Shown: positions 34,676-47,042, counted from the first letter of the stretch. The stretch: 64,000 nt of DNA from Curvularia sp. ZM96 (GCA_022457065.1 JAJGBQ010000003.1:558001-622000); one strand, 5' to 3'. Translations and numbers: made by a program. The notes: generated from the sequence alone by a model not told the origin.

Positions 34676-34726
34676 TATCGGAAGTCGCTTCACCATCTCT
34701 GAAACAGTTACTGGAGATAACCAAAC

Positions 34727-35986
34727 ATGCCGGAAATCATCCTCTCGATCAATGCGGGATCGTCCAGTGTCAAGATATCGGTATACAAGACACCTGAAAA
34801 CGGTTCCTCAGTGCCCGTCCAGCTAGCCGAGGCGACAGTCGAAGGCCTGACTGCACCGCCTGCAAAACTTAAATATGAGCGTGGCGATGAGAAAATCAAA
34901 GGAAAGGAACTGGAGAATGTCAAATCTCAGGAAGATGGGTTTCGATACATCCTCGAGCACCTCACCAACGACAAGGGCCTTACGGAGCTGAACCACACAG
35001 ATGACATCCGATTCACGTGCCATCGCGTTGTACATGGTGGTGATTACCCCAAAAGCCAGGTCATCGACAAAGAGACATACCACCACATTGAGGAGCTCTC
35101 TGATCTGGCGCCACTTCACAATGCTCCAGCCCTTACCATTGTCCGGGCAGTAGCAGAGGCCTTGCCGCATGCTAAGAACATTGCCTACTTTGACTCTTCG
35201 TTCCACAATACACTACCTGATTACGTATGTACATACCCCATTGATCAAGAAGTGGCACAACGCAACAAGCTTCGAAAGTACGGTTTCCATGGCATCAGCT
35301 ACTCCTTCATTGTCAACGCTGTAGCCGAGCATCTCAAGAAGCCAGTCGATCAGGTCAACATTATCGCACTCCATCTTGGCTCCGGAGCATCCGCCTGTTG
35401 CATCAAGAATGGACAATCCCTGGATACTACGATGGGATTGACTCCTCTCGCTGGCCTACCAGGTGCCACACGTTCAGGCTCTATCGACCCGTCACTGATG
35501 TTCCATTACACGCACAACGCCGGAAAGCCGTCGCACAGCTCCAGCGAGAAGATGCACATTACCCAAGCCGAGGAGATCTTGAACAAGCAGAGCGGATGGA
35601 AGAGTCTGACAGGAACCACGGATTTCGGCAAAATCAGCTCCTCGGATCGGCCTGAAGACAAGCTTGCTTTCAACATCTTTGTTGACCGCATTCTCAACTA
35701 CGTCGGCCCATACTTTACAAAGCTAGATGGCGAGGTCGATGCCCTTGTTTTTGCAGGAGGTATTGGCGAAAAGGGTAGCAAGCTCAGGCAGGCGGTTGTG
35801 CAGGGTGTCAAGTGTCTGGGTTTCGCTGTTGATGCGAAGAAGAATGAAACCCAGGTCGAGGATGTAGTTACAGATATAACTGCGGACGATGCAAAGTACA
35901 AGACGCTGGTTGTTCAGACTGATGAGCAGCTGGAGATGGCAAGGGGTGTTTTGGTGGACAAGGACCGCTTTGTGGGAAAGAGATGA
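34727..35986 (+). CDS. ackA: Acetate kinase
   Basis: Intronless, 419 residues, full length for the family. Signatures: INAGSSSVKIS (ACKA_1) at residues 7-17, CHRVVHGGD near 102-110, FDSSFHNTLP and YGFHGIS in the middle, HLGSGASACCI (phosphate-binding loop), and FAGGIGEKGSKLR near the C-terminus. The enzyme interconverts acetate plus ATP with acetyl phosphate plus ADP. Fungi lack phosphotransacetylase as a rule; the partner is usually xylulose-5-phosphate/fructose-6-phosphate phosphoketolase, which makes acetyl phosphate. No phosphoketolase gene is seen in this window. Two CRE octamers lie upstream. The start is the first Met and gives the exact expected N-terminus. Confidence 0.97.
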   Translation: MPEIILSINAGSSSVKISVYKTPENGSSVPVQLAEATVEGLTAPPAKLKYERGDEKIKGKELENVKSQEDGFRYILEHLTNDKGLTELNHTDDIRFTCHRVVHGGDYPKSQVIDKETYHHIEELSDLAPLHNAPALTIVRAVAEALPHAKNIAYFDSSFHNTLPDYVCTYPIDQEVAQRNKLRKYGFHGISYSFIVNAVAEHLKKPVDQVNIIALHLGSGASACCIKNGQSLDTTMGLTPLAGLPGATRSGSIDPSLMFHYTHNAGKPSHSSSEKMHITQAEEILNKQSGWKSLTGTTDFGKISSSDRPEDKLAFNIFVDRILNYVGPYFTKLDGEVDALVFAGGIGEKGSKLRQAVVQGVKCLGFAVDAKKNETQVEDVVTDITADDAKYKTLVVQTDEQLEMARGVLVDKDRFVGKR

Positions 35987-36107
35987 TGCTACTATGAGAT
36001 GCATGTATTTTGTAATCGATACAACTAATTGACGCCGGTCCAGATTTGTAGTATTATAAGTTTCCTTCGTTATGATTATACAAATGTGTGCAGTGTCCAG
36101 GTTCTGG

Positions 36108-36487
36108 TCAGGAGGCTTCGATATTGCGGCAGCGGAAGCACTGTTGGAAGGTCCTGGTGATGTAGTGGAAGTAACGTTCTGGGGACGGCTGAGCATGTTA
36201 GTTCGTTGCCGCACATGCTATATCGAGTGATTCTTACTGTCGCGTCGAGGATGCCATTTTCTCCATGCTATCCTAGCGCAGAGAGCGAGTACGGGAATCG
36301 TGAGTTGTACGAGAAGAGCTATGAGGGCTATGCGTGCTTCAAGAGACCAGTTCTTCATGTTTGTGAGAGATTTCTGAGCAAGAGATGTTATGTCTGGTGC
36401 GTGACCAAGTATTTGAAGTGGCGTCAAGACGTGAAGAATAGCGGATGTATGTCGTGACTGTTGGAGCATGCGAATGGAGATGGCCAT
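36108..36487 (-). CDS. Putative small membrane protein
   Basis: Model with two exons, 36487-36238 and 36178-36108, 106 residues; a GTAAGA donor, a CTAAC branch and CCCAG acceptor make the intron plausible. A hydrophobic helix (IALIALLVQLTIPVLALCARIA) follows MKNWSLEAR, and the Met there (36358) may be the true start. Downstream of the intron all three frames are open for a while, so the C-terminus is uncertain; another acceptor gives a Ser/Thr-rich tail. No family is recognised. It would be divergent from the ankyrin gene, with a palindrome cluster between them. Confidence 0.3.
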
Positions 36488-36506
36488 TTAGATACCTACC
36501 TCTAAT

Positions 36507-37212
36507 CCAGAATCTGGTCTTGTTTTTCTTTCCAGAGTAAGTGGTGAAAGCGTTGCGCAGGACATTTGTGGCGCAGTACACCCAGATTCTTATGTTCTTC
36601 TTCATTTCGTGATCCAGAATCTGGTATTTGACCTTGTGTCACTGTCGAAAATCCAGATTCTGGAGTAGACATGAATCATGACAAGGGGGTGAATGGCCGT
36701 TTCCGATATTCCGACATTCCGAGATATCAGCTGCCATCCGCCTATCCCTTCACACGCACCACCGTCCCGACGGCCTCAGCTTCGCCAGATGTCGTTAACA
36801 TGCTTCCAAGAACAATGCTCTCTTACATGCATAAGACAGATACTATGCCTGCTGACGTAGAACCGTCGTGGCGCCTAAGGCTGAACGAGGCCGTCACCAC
36901 AATTTGCAGCTGAATCGAAATCCAGATTCTGGTCTGCGTCTGGTCTCTTGTATGGCTTTTATGCAACTCAGCTGCAACCTGTTGCGCATATCACATTGTG
37001 GCTATACATGTAGCGTTTATCGGTCGAATCAACGAGCAGAGGGCAGACCGGTGAAGCGACGACGGCTCAGCCTTGCGCCTCAGAAGGACTTGCATAGAGA
37101 CGCCCAGCCAATCGCCATGCTTGAATTCCAGAATCTGGATTGTCGATCAGGATGCTCAATTCCAGATTCTGTTTTCTCAGCCCATCTTCCAAATTCTGTT
37201 TCCCAGAATCTG
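36507..37212. repeat. Cluster of 11-bp palindromes CCAGAWTCTGG
   Basis: Five perfect copies at 36507-36517, 36614-36624, 36653-36663, 36922-36932 and 37128-37138, and near-copies at about 36582, 37162 and 37203. All lie in the 830-bp gap upstream of the Clr5-ankyrin gene. Spacing is irregular, and flanks beyond the palindrome are only weakly alike. Either a multi-site operator or debris of a dispersed repeat. Confidence 0.7.
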
Positions 37213-37315
37213 TTGTTTGAGCCGGTACTTAATCAGTGTTTGGTTCCCTCTCAGCAGTAATTCAGCAGACATTCCCAAATTTTCCATTTTCAGCCTTGCA
37301 ATCTGCATTTCAACC

Positions 37316-40300
37316 ATGCCGAAAACAAATCACCCCCGGATACCCCAAACGGAATGGGAAGTTCATAAGAAGGCGATCAAAAAGATGTATCTGTCAGAAG
37401 ATAAGAGTCTGATGGGAGAAGGCGGTGTCATCGACGTCATGAAGCGCAAGGGCTTCTCCGCAAGGTAAGACTCTAACGACCTTTCTATACGATCGTTTGG
37501 CTGATATATGTTGCTCTAAGCAAACCACAATACGAGTCTCAGTTCATGCGATGGGGCTTCAAGAAAAAATTGACTCGCGAAACCTGGCATACCCTCGGCC
37601 GCATCATCAAAGACCGGGACGAAGCTGGGCTTATCAGCCACGTGTACGCCAATGGAATGAGCTTCTCGGACGAAAAAGTGAAAAAAGAGACTGCCCGCTA
37701 TAGAGTTTGCGAAGCGAATAGAGAGTGCTGTCTGAAGAAAGAACTGCCCGTCGGAGTTGAGGTTCGATCAGATCGAGAGGCCGACGAAGAGGAGGCGGAA
37801 GAGACGATTCTCAGCTTGGAAGCCCAAGGCATATACTCGAATGACCTCCAAATGATAAGCCCTCCGAACAGCCTACACGTCCCTGAAGAACCCTGGAATC
37901 TAGTATCAGATTACAATTATCCAATGGATAACCCCAACGATATCTACAACAGAGTGGTAACAGACCACCCAACACCCAACTTCTACAGAGATACATCCCC
38001 ATATTATCCTCACACGGATACATTGCCATTAGCTGCGTCCACCCGACAAAGTCCGTCAATTTTGTTTTCAGGTATACAAGGGTTTCACAATACACTCTAC
38101 GTACCCAAGAGCACTTTCTCGTTGTTTACGGATCTCAACAAACCACTCTTCCGGGAATTTCGTGCTCTTTTCAGGAACAACCAATCAAACATCCTCGATT
38201 CAATCAGCCAGACGAAATATCTACTCCCCCGCGAACCCAGTCGAGAACTCCAGAAAGATTCTGTCGACAAGGTCATACTGAAGCAAATGCTATACCTGCT
38301 CATGAACAATTTTGCTGGCTCTGACTATGCTGTCTTCGACACCATATTCGAGCAAGTCAGGCAATTTCCTGTCTCTCACATGGAGGATATGTTGGACGCA
38401 CTACCGCATCCATACGCCGCGGCGCTTCAACAAAGCATCTTGACTATCGCCATCAAGTCCAACATACCAGACCTTGTGAGCGTACTGTTACGAAGAGGTC
38501 TTGACATTAATCGGGTCATTTGCCGCTTCGGTGGCAGACAATTTACGCCTCTCGGTCTAGCATGCAAGTTCCGTCGTCTGGAGGTTGTGAAGATCCTACT
38601 ACGCACAGGTGCGGATCCCAATGGAAGGATACATCGGGACCTTTTTTCTAGTCCTATATATATTTTGCTTATTGGTAACCACAAACACGGTGAACCCGTG
38701 CCATTTTCAGTGCCAGTAGTGAGCAACATTCTGCGAATCCTCCTGGACGCTCGTTCCAGGATTGATTTGGAAGTGCTGAGGCTTGACGTATTTTGGGCAT
38801 ACGAAACTCTGGTAGATGTCTATATACAGCACAACAAACTTCCAGTAGATTCTGACGGCGGAGCATTTATTCCTTTTGACAGGCAACTTCCTGGAGAGGA
38901 GAGGGTCTGGAGAGGTGGAAAGGCCACTGCTGTATTCCGGTCAGCGTCACAAGGCCTCAATCTCAGAGACTGTTCAAGAACGTTTGGCGTATTTTTTCAG
39001 CATATTTTCGAGGTCGCTTCTTATCAAGGCATTTTCAGCTTAGTTGACTATTGTCTGGAACTTGGTTTGACTCCCGACTCGGAATGTCTGTGTGAAGCGA
39101 TCTATGGTAACAACTTATTGCTAGTCGAGAGATACGTACAATTGGGTGTGGAAGTTCATAAGATGACCGATCATTATCATTTTAGACCGAAATCTCCGGT
39201 AAGGACGTTCCCTTCAAATGTAGACTCATGTCTATTGGGAGGCTATTCATTCGGAAACCTTCCGACTACGCCATTTGCTGAAGTCATCAGGCATGGTCGC
39301 CAGGAAATAACTTCTCTTTTCAAAAACTGCAGCGTAACACAAGCAACCACAAGCCAAGTGGATGTCAACATCGCGATTCTCGCGGCCGCCGAAGTGGGGA
39401 ACATGGACATGGTCCACGAATTGCTCGCAATGGACAAAAACAAAGCTCAAAGAAACATGGACTGGCAAGGTCTTTCGGTGACTGCTGCAGCATTTGGGGG
39501 TCACGATGACGTTGTCGAGCATCTCATGAAGGTTGGAGTACAACCAGGACCTACCAGTATTGCTGCCGCTATTTTGACACGCAATTCCCGGCTTGTTGAA
39601 CTATTCCTCAACTCACCAATCTCCATCGAATCTGAAACAGCTCTGGCTTGCCTCGCTGTGCGCTGGGGCGATCGCAATATTCTAAGACTGTTCATCGATG
39701 CCGGAGTCAGTTTCAGTGGAGTAAAAACTGATTTGAGACCTCTGAATCTACCGTCATTGGACAAATCCGGAGAATTCTTAAGTCCTCTTGAAGAGGCCAT
39801 TCGCCGGGGTGATCATGCAGTCGTTGAGTTGCTGCTTGAACATGGTGCGGATGTGAATAGCAATTCTCATGTATACCATAATTCACCTTTGGCACGAGCT
39901 GTTGAGTGTGGTGACGAGCGACTCATTCAGACTTTGCTCGACCATGGTGCGGATCCGAACGATCCTCATGCGCTACAGCTAGCTATAAAGAAGTCTTCGA
40001 CATTGACCAGAACCATTCTGGTTTCGTTCTGCCAACGGTACCCAAAGGGCAACAAAAGGTTCGCCATTTCAGCGATGCGCGAAGCAATCAGAAACAAAGA
40101 CGAAGCTGTAATCAGTATGCTCGTAAACCATGCTGATATCAACTTTGTAATATACTCCAACAAACTCCGTTTTGGTCCTAAATACTTACCTTCGTTACTT
40201 GGGGAAGGGATCGCCACTGGTAGTATCAACATCGTACAAACCTTGCTGGATTCTGGCGGTGATCCTGACAGCACCGTCGAGTTTTCAGATCAAGGCAGAT

Positions 40301-40932
40301 TGAACGCTGTGTTGAAGGCAATATCAACTGGAAACCTTGGTATGGTCAAGCTTCTGCACAGTGCTAAAGCAAATCTCAATTTCAGTGCGACACTTCGCAT
40401 CACTCGCACCGCTCTACAGCTGGCTGTTGAGTTGGGTCATTACAAAATCGTCAAATTTCTTCTGGAGCAAGGTGTTGATGTCAATGCCGCACCTTGCATC
40501 TGGGGTGGGGGAACTGCTCTTCAATTTGCTGCTCAGGTTGGTTCCATCCGTACTGCAGAAATGCTTATCGAATGGGGCGCGGACATTAACGCGTCGGGAA
40601 GCAAATACCAGGGGAAAACCGCGTTTGAGCTTGCGGCAGAGCATGGACGAATGGATATACTTCTCTTGCTTTTCCATCGGGGTGTCGATATTGTGTCAGA
40701 TGGCGGCGAACAAATCCTTAAAGCCCAAGAGCTTGCGGAAGAAAACGGTCAAATAGCTGCCAGAGATTTGGTTGAGCAGCTCGGTGCGGAAGCGCAGCGG
40801 AGAGCCTGCTCTACCTTTGAAAACAATTTCTCGCAGAGACTAACGACCGATACATCTTTTAGTATAGGTCTTCTACCAAATGAATCTCTGTACGAGCACA
40901 GAGGAGACGTGCAAGGGAAAATAGCCTGGTGA
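37316..40932 (+). CDS. Clr5-domain ankyrin-repeat protein
   Basis: Two exons, 37316-37464 and 37521-40932; 1186 residues. The N-terminal 60 residues form a Clr5 domain, split by the intron: W-E-V-H-K-K-A-I-K-K-M-Y, then GFSASKPQYESQF and RWGFKKKLT. Residues 300-1130 hold at least ten ankyrin repeats, some clear (HGADVNSNS, DHGADPNDP, QGVDVNAAP, EWGADINAS) and some decayed. The Clr5 domain is a fungal module first described in an S. pombe silencing factor and is common at the head of ankyrin or TPR proteins in Pezizomycotina; these large families expand and vary between strains. Ankyrins suggest protein binding; target and location are unknown. The palindrome cluster lies in its promoter. Confidence 0.88.
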
Positions 40933-41618
40933 AACAGGGAAACAATGAAGATGTTGAACCTGGTAGTGGTTACAAGAAGACGAGAGTTGATAAGGAGCAA
41001 TATGAAGAATGCGAAAATGCGGTCTTGTATAACTTTATGCACATGAGACCCCAGGATTGAAGGCGCTCACGAAAGTGGTGCTCAAGGAACAAAGTGCTCT
41101 GGTATCAGACGAAGTGTGCCAAAAAAAGCACCTTTGCACAAACTCGGGATCACATATCAACCTCTATTTTTTTAATCAAGGCAAGTGATTAATGGGATTA
41201 TTTCAAAGCGGACGACAGTTTCCGGTCAAAAGCACGGCACGTGATGCTGTGGCTAAGAATTATGACCAATGAAAGCTGCTGGAGGGTTTGCTGTGCTTAC
41301 GAACACACGGATGCTGCAGCATCCGGTCGCCGACATGCATTACAAACCTCGTCATCTTTCGCGACACAATCGCGGCCGACGCGACTGTAACAATATACGC
41401 AAGCTTTTGCATTTCGGTGCTTGGCGTTCGTTTCTAGATGGTAATCAGGGTTTAGGATTGTATCAAAATTAGTCCGTGGTAAAACATTGAGTCTCTATGC
41501 AGCGAAGACGTGATGTATATGTATAGCCAGTATCTTTGTCTTGCAATTCATTCAACAATCCACATTCCAGCATTTCTTGTTCTCGAGACATCTGTTCCGT
41601 CAAATTCAAATATCAGCC
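40933..41618. other. Intergenic, likely promoter of the AMID-like gene
   Basis: A perfect CACGTG E-box lies at 41238-41243. Nothing else is clear; an open frame runs 26 codons upstream of the chosen start at 41619. Confidence 0.4.
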
Positions 41619-42875
41619 ATGTCCGAAGAGCGCAACATTGTCGTGCTAGGCGCCTCAGCCGCCGGTCTTCAAGCGACCCATTACATTCTGAAGTACATTC
41701 TGCCGGCGCTCAAAGCTAAAAAGGACGCCAAATACCACGTCTATACCATCTCGCCATCCTCATATTGGTACTTTAGAGTCGCGTCGCCCCGAGTAGCAAC
41801 TTCCACAAGTCGTATGTCGGCTGAGCAAGTCATGTTCGACCTGCATGAGGGGTTCAAGCAGTACTCCCAGGAAGACTTTACCTTTATTGAGGCTTCCGCA
41901 ACTGGTCTTGAGACGTCGACACGAAGAGTCCTATATCGCAGCAAAAAGGGAGCCGAGGACCAGGCTTTGACTTACCACGCCTTGATTGTCGCTACAGGAA
42001 GCAGTACATACTTTCCCGCCTTTTCCATGAGTGCAGATGCTCAAGACACCCTGGACTCCATCGCTTCGACCAACGACAAGGTCGCATCAGCAAAGAAGAT
42101 TGTCATTGCTGGGGGTGGTCCTACGGCTGTGGAGTTTGCTGGTGAAGTTGCTGAGCATCGCAATGGCAAGCCGGGGTTTTTCAGCACAGTCAAGCCACAA
42201 GTCGAGATTACGTTGATCACAGCCGATCAAAAACTTCTCCCTGGTCTACGTCCTGCTATTGGTGCAGCCGCAGAGCGCAAACTCAACGCTCTTGGTGTGA
42301 AGGTCCTTTACAGCACACGTGTGACAGAGTCCTCGATTAATAAGGATGGTCAGACGGTAGTTACCCTCGGGAATGGCAACAAGCTTGAGGCCGATCTCTA
42401 CGTGCCCGCTTACGGCGTCCAACCAAACTCCTCTTGGCTTCCTAAAGAGCTCTTGGATGACAAAGGCTACCTTGTCACCAATGACTCTACCCTCCGGGTG
42501 GATGCAGCAGGTCCACGTGTCTATGGTTTTGGCGATGTCGCCAGTTATTCGCGGAACAACGTTTGGGATATCATGAGTGGTCTGCCAGTTCTCGTCGTCA
42601 ACCTTAAGCGCGACTTGCTCTCTTTCAACTCCATGAATCCTGACGAGAGACCCAAGGGAAAAGACCGGGAGTTCAAGCTGGACACGAGGGAGTCCATGGC
42701 AGTCCCGATTGGAAGTGGCGGCGGTGTCGGTGCCATCATGGGATGGAAACTGCCGAGTTTCATAGTCTGGCTGCTCAAGAGCAGAGACTTTATGCTGGGT
42801 ATGAGTGGGCTTTCCACTTTGAATGGTGACCGTGTCAAGGAGATCAAATGGACTGCTGAGGAGGCGGCTATCTGA
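41619..42875 (+). CDS. AMID/FSP1-like FAD-dependent NAD(P)H oxidoreductase
   Basis: Intronless, 418 residues. Two dinucleotide-binding folds are seen: VVLGASAAGLQ at residues 7-17 for FAD and IVIAGGGPTAVEFAGE around 160 for NAD(P)H; YGFGDVASY near 300 is the second FAD contact. A hydrophobic C-terminal segment (VGAIMGWKLPSFIVWLL) may touch membrane. The layout is that of apoptosis-inducing factor 2/AMID and FSP1, which reduce quinones with NAD(P)H; fungal homologues are cytosolic, lipid-droplet or mitochondrial. Start at MSEERN is preferred since the fold begins six residues later; an in-frame Met at 41541 is upstream. Confidence 0.9.
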   Translation: MSEERNIVVLGASAAGLQATHYILKYILPALKAKKDAKYHVYTISPSSYWYFRVASPRVATSTSRMSAEQVMFDLHEGFKQYSQEDFTFIEASATGLETSTRRVLYRSKKGAEDQALTYHALIVATGSSTYFPAFSMSADAQDTLDSIASTNDKVASAKKIVIAGGGPTAVEFAGEVAEHRNGKPGFFSTVKPQVEITLITADQKLLPGLRPAIGAAAERKLNALGVKVLYSTRVTESSINKDGQTVVTLGNGNKLEADLYVPAYGVQPNSSWLPKELLDDKGYLVTNDSTLRVDAAGPRVYGFGDVASYSRNNVWDIMSGLPVLVVNLKRDLLSFNSMNPDERPKGKDREFKLDTRESMAVPIGSGGGVGAIMGWKLPSFIVWLLKSRDFMLGMSGLSTLNGDRVKEIKWTAEEAAI

Positions 42876-43191
42876 TCGAGGCCGAGCATTCGAATTCTTT
42901 TGCGGGCAATTTGAGCATCCGGCTTTATACCCACCTTTTCTTAGTTGCACGTAGTAGTTTTATAGATCCTAATATACTGCTTTGTTTTTGTTAGTCTCGA
43001 TTGCGTGGTAGAAGTATCACTAGTGAAGATGTTAGAGGTGAGAAGAACGGTGGTTCCTGCCCCGCGGAGTAGATGCAACACGATTGGTTTGAAGCTCGCT
43101 CCACCAACACGGCGCGCTCCGCGTCAACACCACTCCAGCCATCCTTGCCCCCCACGTACGCGGCCCAAATGCGGGGTGAGTAAGAGATCAA
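42876..43191. other. Intergenic between AMID-like and FHIP genes
   Basis: 316 bp; carries the 3' end of the oxidoreductase and the FHIP promoter. Nothing notable seen. Confidence 0.4.
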
Positions 43192-46066
43192 ATGGACTTC
43201 GTGCGTATGGTCGATGGCAGGGCGATGATGGCGAAGCTGACGGTGTACAGTGGGTGAGGCTACTCGGCGGCTCGTCCCAGAAGAAGAAACAGGCGGCGCC
43301 AAATAACCCGCAACAGCGGTTGACACGCTTCCGGCAGCGATACAACCAAGTACTGGTATGCCAGTGTGCCCGTACAACGATAAACAACACCTGACAGGTA
43401 GCAGCAAACATGGCAAAAGGCAACCAACCTCGCAAGCGACCGCGAAGCCCTGAGTAATATCCGTCGTGGGTTCCAGGCCCTCACCGCGATACTCAGCGAT
43501 GAGTCCCGATCACCGGCACCCCACATGTGTCTGCAGTTCGCCGCCGCTCAGCAAATATACACAGCAGTATCCAAGATAGCAGCTACCGCGCACGATGAAG
43601 GCACTGTTAGGGACGCAGTCGCATTCTACAACGCCCTTATCGATAGCGAGGAAGAGGACTTTCTCGAGAACGATGTCTTTGCTGCCTCGCTCATGAACTT
43701 CATCGACCGGACAATCGGATCAGGCAGTATAGGCATTGGTGAAGACATCGAAGCCGACATCGTCGAGCTTCTTTTCGGTATTGCGGCGAAGATCAGGTTG
43801 CAACCAGAGATATTGCATGTTTGGTTCACCACGACATCTGCCGATAGTCAAGGGCGGCTGCTCAACCAGAAGACCGATTTCGCGGGTGTCACGCAAAAGG
43901 AGGATTTTCCGTTGTGCTATCAGCTCATCGACCATGTCCATCACGAAGGCCGTATCGGAGACTTTGCGCGCACTGGCTTGCTGTACATTTTCGAGTCTGC
44001 TTCTAGGTCTATTGACCTGGAGCAGTGGATAGTGAACAGCGACCTTCCTACGCTTATGGCCACGGGACTGGGAGCACTCTACAGCCAGATGAGCAGGTGC
44101 ATAACTTCTTCAACCTTTTCTTTTACTTGAAACTAATATTGCCTAGGAAACTGTCTATCCTGCATCCCCCACAGGAATTGCCCCTCATATTGTCTCTGTC
44201 CGACTACACCGATATGAAGCCTAACCCACAAGCAGAAAACTTCTTTAGTGTCGACTTCCAGGGCCATCTTCTCACGTTCCTATCCTACCTTGCATTCTGG
44301 CAGGATGTATTGGAGCATTGCAGATCGGTAGATGTCAGAGTCACACTGATCGACCACTTCCAGGCCCTTTTTCTTCAGCAGCTCTTGTATGTGTCCACCA
44401 TGCACGTTCTTTGTGCATTCCACTGATTTCACGTAGATATCCCTCGCTGCTAGAATCTTCCGACGCCGACGGTGGCTCCTCAGTTGCCGTACTTACTTAT
44501 CTCCGCCATATTCTGGACGGTCTGGACCATCCGGAGCTCGTCCACATGATGCTTCAGTATCTGCTAGCACTATTGGACTACACTACCTCTACAGCTCCAC
44601 GTTCACCAGCTGCTGTTAAAAGACGCCAGTCGCTTATGCTTCTTAGCGCAAACGATAAGGACGAGGACAAACTAAACCCGTCGCTGTTCAATCTGGTTGA
44701 TCTTGTGCTTGGTAGCACGGCCTCGAGGAATCCTCAAACCGTTACCGCTGCATTGAAGTTGACAACAGTGATACTGAGCAAAAGCCACGGCTATGCCCTT
44801 GGATCCCTCGTAAAGGTCATGAATCTTCACCACAAAGAGCATCAGAGGACGGTCGGATCATTGAACAAAGAACTTGAGGTATACCTCGGTGTTGCTGTAG
44901 ACCTTGCTGGACTCGAAGGCGTCGACGAAGCTTACGACAACTATCTGAAAGACGTATTGAGTTTGCTGGAATCGCATCCCTGCTCGTTGAAGACAATCGG
45001 TATACCAGCCATGTCCGCGAAGAACCAAGGCTACTTCGACTCAGCTGAAGCCTCGGCTAGAGATGTTGATCCACATCATCTGCTCCCAGAAGACCCACTC
45101 TTCCAAACTTTTATTGACTTGCTGTTGACGTTCCTCACCAACGATGTCGAAACTAATCTAGCGCTTACCGAGGCAATTATCACGCTCGGAACATGCTCCC
45201 AGCTTCGTCTGGAAGGTTGGCTGTCTGTCGACCCTGCTGACTATCACTTTGAGAGCAACAGCTCCGAGGCTGAGGTGTTCTCGAATGACAACTTACGAGC
45301 CATGTACATGGCCGAGAGGTTTCCAACTTGGAACTCAGCCGCCACGCCCCAGCTGCTTGCATGCCTGCAGCAACTTCAGGCTCAAGTCAATGCCCTCCGG
45401 AGCGACATCAAGGATTTTGATGAGCAGGTTGCCAACCGCAAAAACACCTTCCGCATGCACCAAGAAATAGTAGAGGAGTCAAGGATGGCTACACCTCAAT
45501 CAAAGCCGGCCAAGGCTCCTTCTGAAATACCAGCTGGATCTTGGACACCACAGATTCCAAAACACGTGCTAGATCCACCAAAGACGCCGTCGCGGGCCCA
45601 GTCACCCAGAGGAAGGAAAGAAACACTGTCGAGTTCAAGAAATACCCCTGGAGCATCCCCTGTCCCCTCCAGATACGGCGGGCAAACACTTGTCGGCTCA
45701 CCTGCTCGAGCGGCGTCCCCTCTCTCCGTGCAAAATGTCAGCACGTTACAACCATCGCTGATGTCTGATGTTGATGCTAGTATAGCACAGATCAGGATGA
45801 ATCAATTTGGCAAAAGACGTATTCGCTTCCGACGTGCGGCTGGGTCAAAAGAAGTTGAAGTTATGCTATCCAAGTTCCAGCCGCCTCCAAAGGAACCATC
45901 TGAAGATGCAGCAGAGGGTGCTGAGGAGACGGAGGAAGATGATGTTCGAGAGGCGAGTCTGCTACATATCATCACTAACGTGGTGATTCTGCAGAATTTT
46001 GTGCTGGAGCTGGTGGCACTGATGCAAGTCAGGGCCAGCTTGTTCAACGAGGTCAAGTTTCTTTGA
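43192..46066 (+). CDS. FHIP-family (RAI16-like) FTS/Hook-interacting protein
   Basis: Five exons: 43192-43200, 43251-43355, 43405-44096, 44147-44386 and 44437-46066; 891 residues. The first coding exon is only 9 nt, ATG GAC TTC, which gives the family start MDFWVRLLGGSS; all phases agree. The protein is a helical repeat (RAI16-like, FHIP) over residues 1-650, then a disordered Pro/Ser linker and a short C-terminal helix. FHIP joins FTS and Hook to tether early endosomes to dynein; in Aspergillus the complex drives endosome transport along hyphal microtubules. The call comes from the N-terminal motif, length and motif order. An alternative acceptor before 43405 would shift the exon by one codon. 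Confidence 0.82.
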
Positions 46067-47042
46067 AGGTGTTAGGTTCGGTATATGGGTGTTTTCGGTC
46101 CTGTAGTACGAATATACCCATTGTCATCTTTGCGGCTCAGTTTCTCCCACTCACATGGCCGTCAATAGCCAATCCTAAATATATATGCGAGAACAAGACG
46201 GGCCACACGTGCTATGATCCGAGGCATGTTCGCGCACGTGCATTGTCAAGCCGCCTTCGGGAAATCCAGGACTGCATCGGAAATATTTCCGACTGCCCTT
46301 CCAACGTCATACTCCCACACTTTCACATGTCGATCATTCCACCCTTCCATCATCCCCGCTACCACTGCCATGCGCACGCGCTCGTGAAAGCGCACCAGCT
46401 CGAAGCTACACCTGGACCAAAGCCGATCTTTTTTCCACGTCATGGTATTGGCAGTCAATTGCAAGGGGTGGCTTGGAGACTTGGAGCTCGGCAACATGGT
46501 TCCCTGAGCCGATCCCCGGCCGAACGACATCAGCATATCGTAACTTCCGCTCGTCCACGATGGCAAAATCCGGGGTATGCCAAGCAACCCCGTTCTTCGC
46601 CAGCTAGGTCATGCCAAACACAGACGCGTGCCAGTCTAAACTCAGACATTCGGCCCTTGCGTGAGCCCAGGCCGAGGCTGGCGGAGCGAATGAGTATCTG
46701 ACCTGCTACCCGCGGGTAGCTTCTGATCAGCCCTGGTAGGAATATGACTGACGAATTTCCTGGCGCTCTCACTTGACTCACAATCTTTGCTCCTCGTCTT
46801 CTTGTCGCTTCTTGAGCAGCTGTTAATTTCCTGTGTTTCTTTCAGCACTTGACTAGAAGCTTTCAAGCCGAGGCTTTTCGGGTCTGTTACACTCTATTCA
46901 ACTTCTGGGTGCAGTCCAGCTTGTTCTCTCAGTACCAGAAGCCTCTGTGACCTGAATCCTCCATTATTGGGGAAATCAAGGGGTCTGCTTCACGCAACTA
47001 CAACTATTCTCCTTGCGCGAGTAGTCATCAAGACCACGCAAC
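46067..47042. other. Intergenic, promoter of the carrier gene
   Basis: About 975 bp. A minus-strand open frame of 113 codons (46246-46587) has no recognisable domain. The last 150 bp are the leader of the mitochondrial carrier. Confidence 0.4.

Larger units (their letters stand above)
32636..34726. other. Intergenic, 3' and 5' flanks, no gene recognised
   Basis: About 2.1 kb between two plus-strand genes. No frame shows domains or splicing. The last 400 bp hold the acetate kinase promoter with two CRE octamers. Confidence 0.5.

Noticed and set aside
36671..36913. 80-codon plus-strand frame between palindromes
   Set aside because: Lies wholly inside the palindrome cluster, with no motif and no splicing; kept as non-coding.
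46246..46587. 113-codon minus-strand frame in the carrier promoter
   Set aside because: No motif, no signal peptide and no supportive splice sites; left unannotated.
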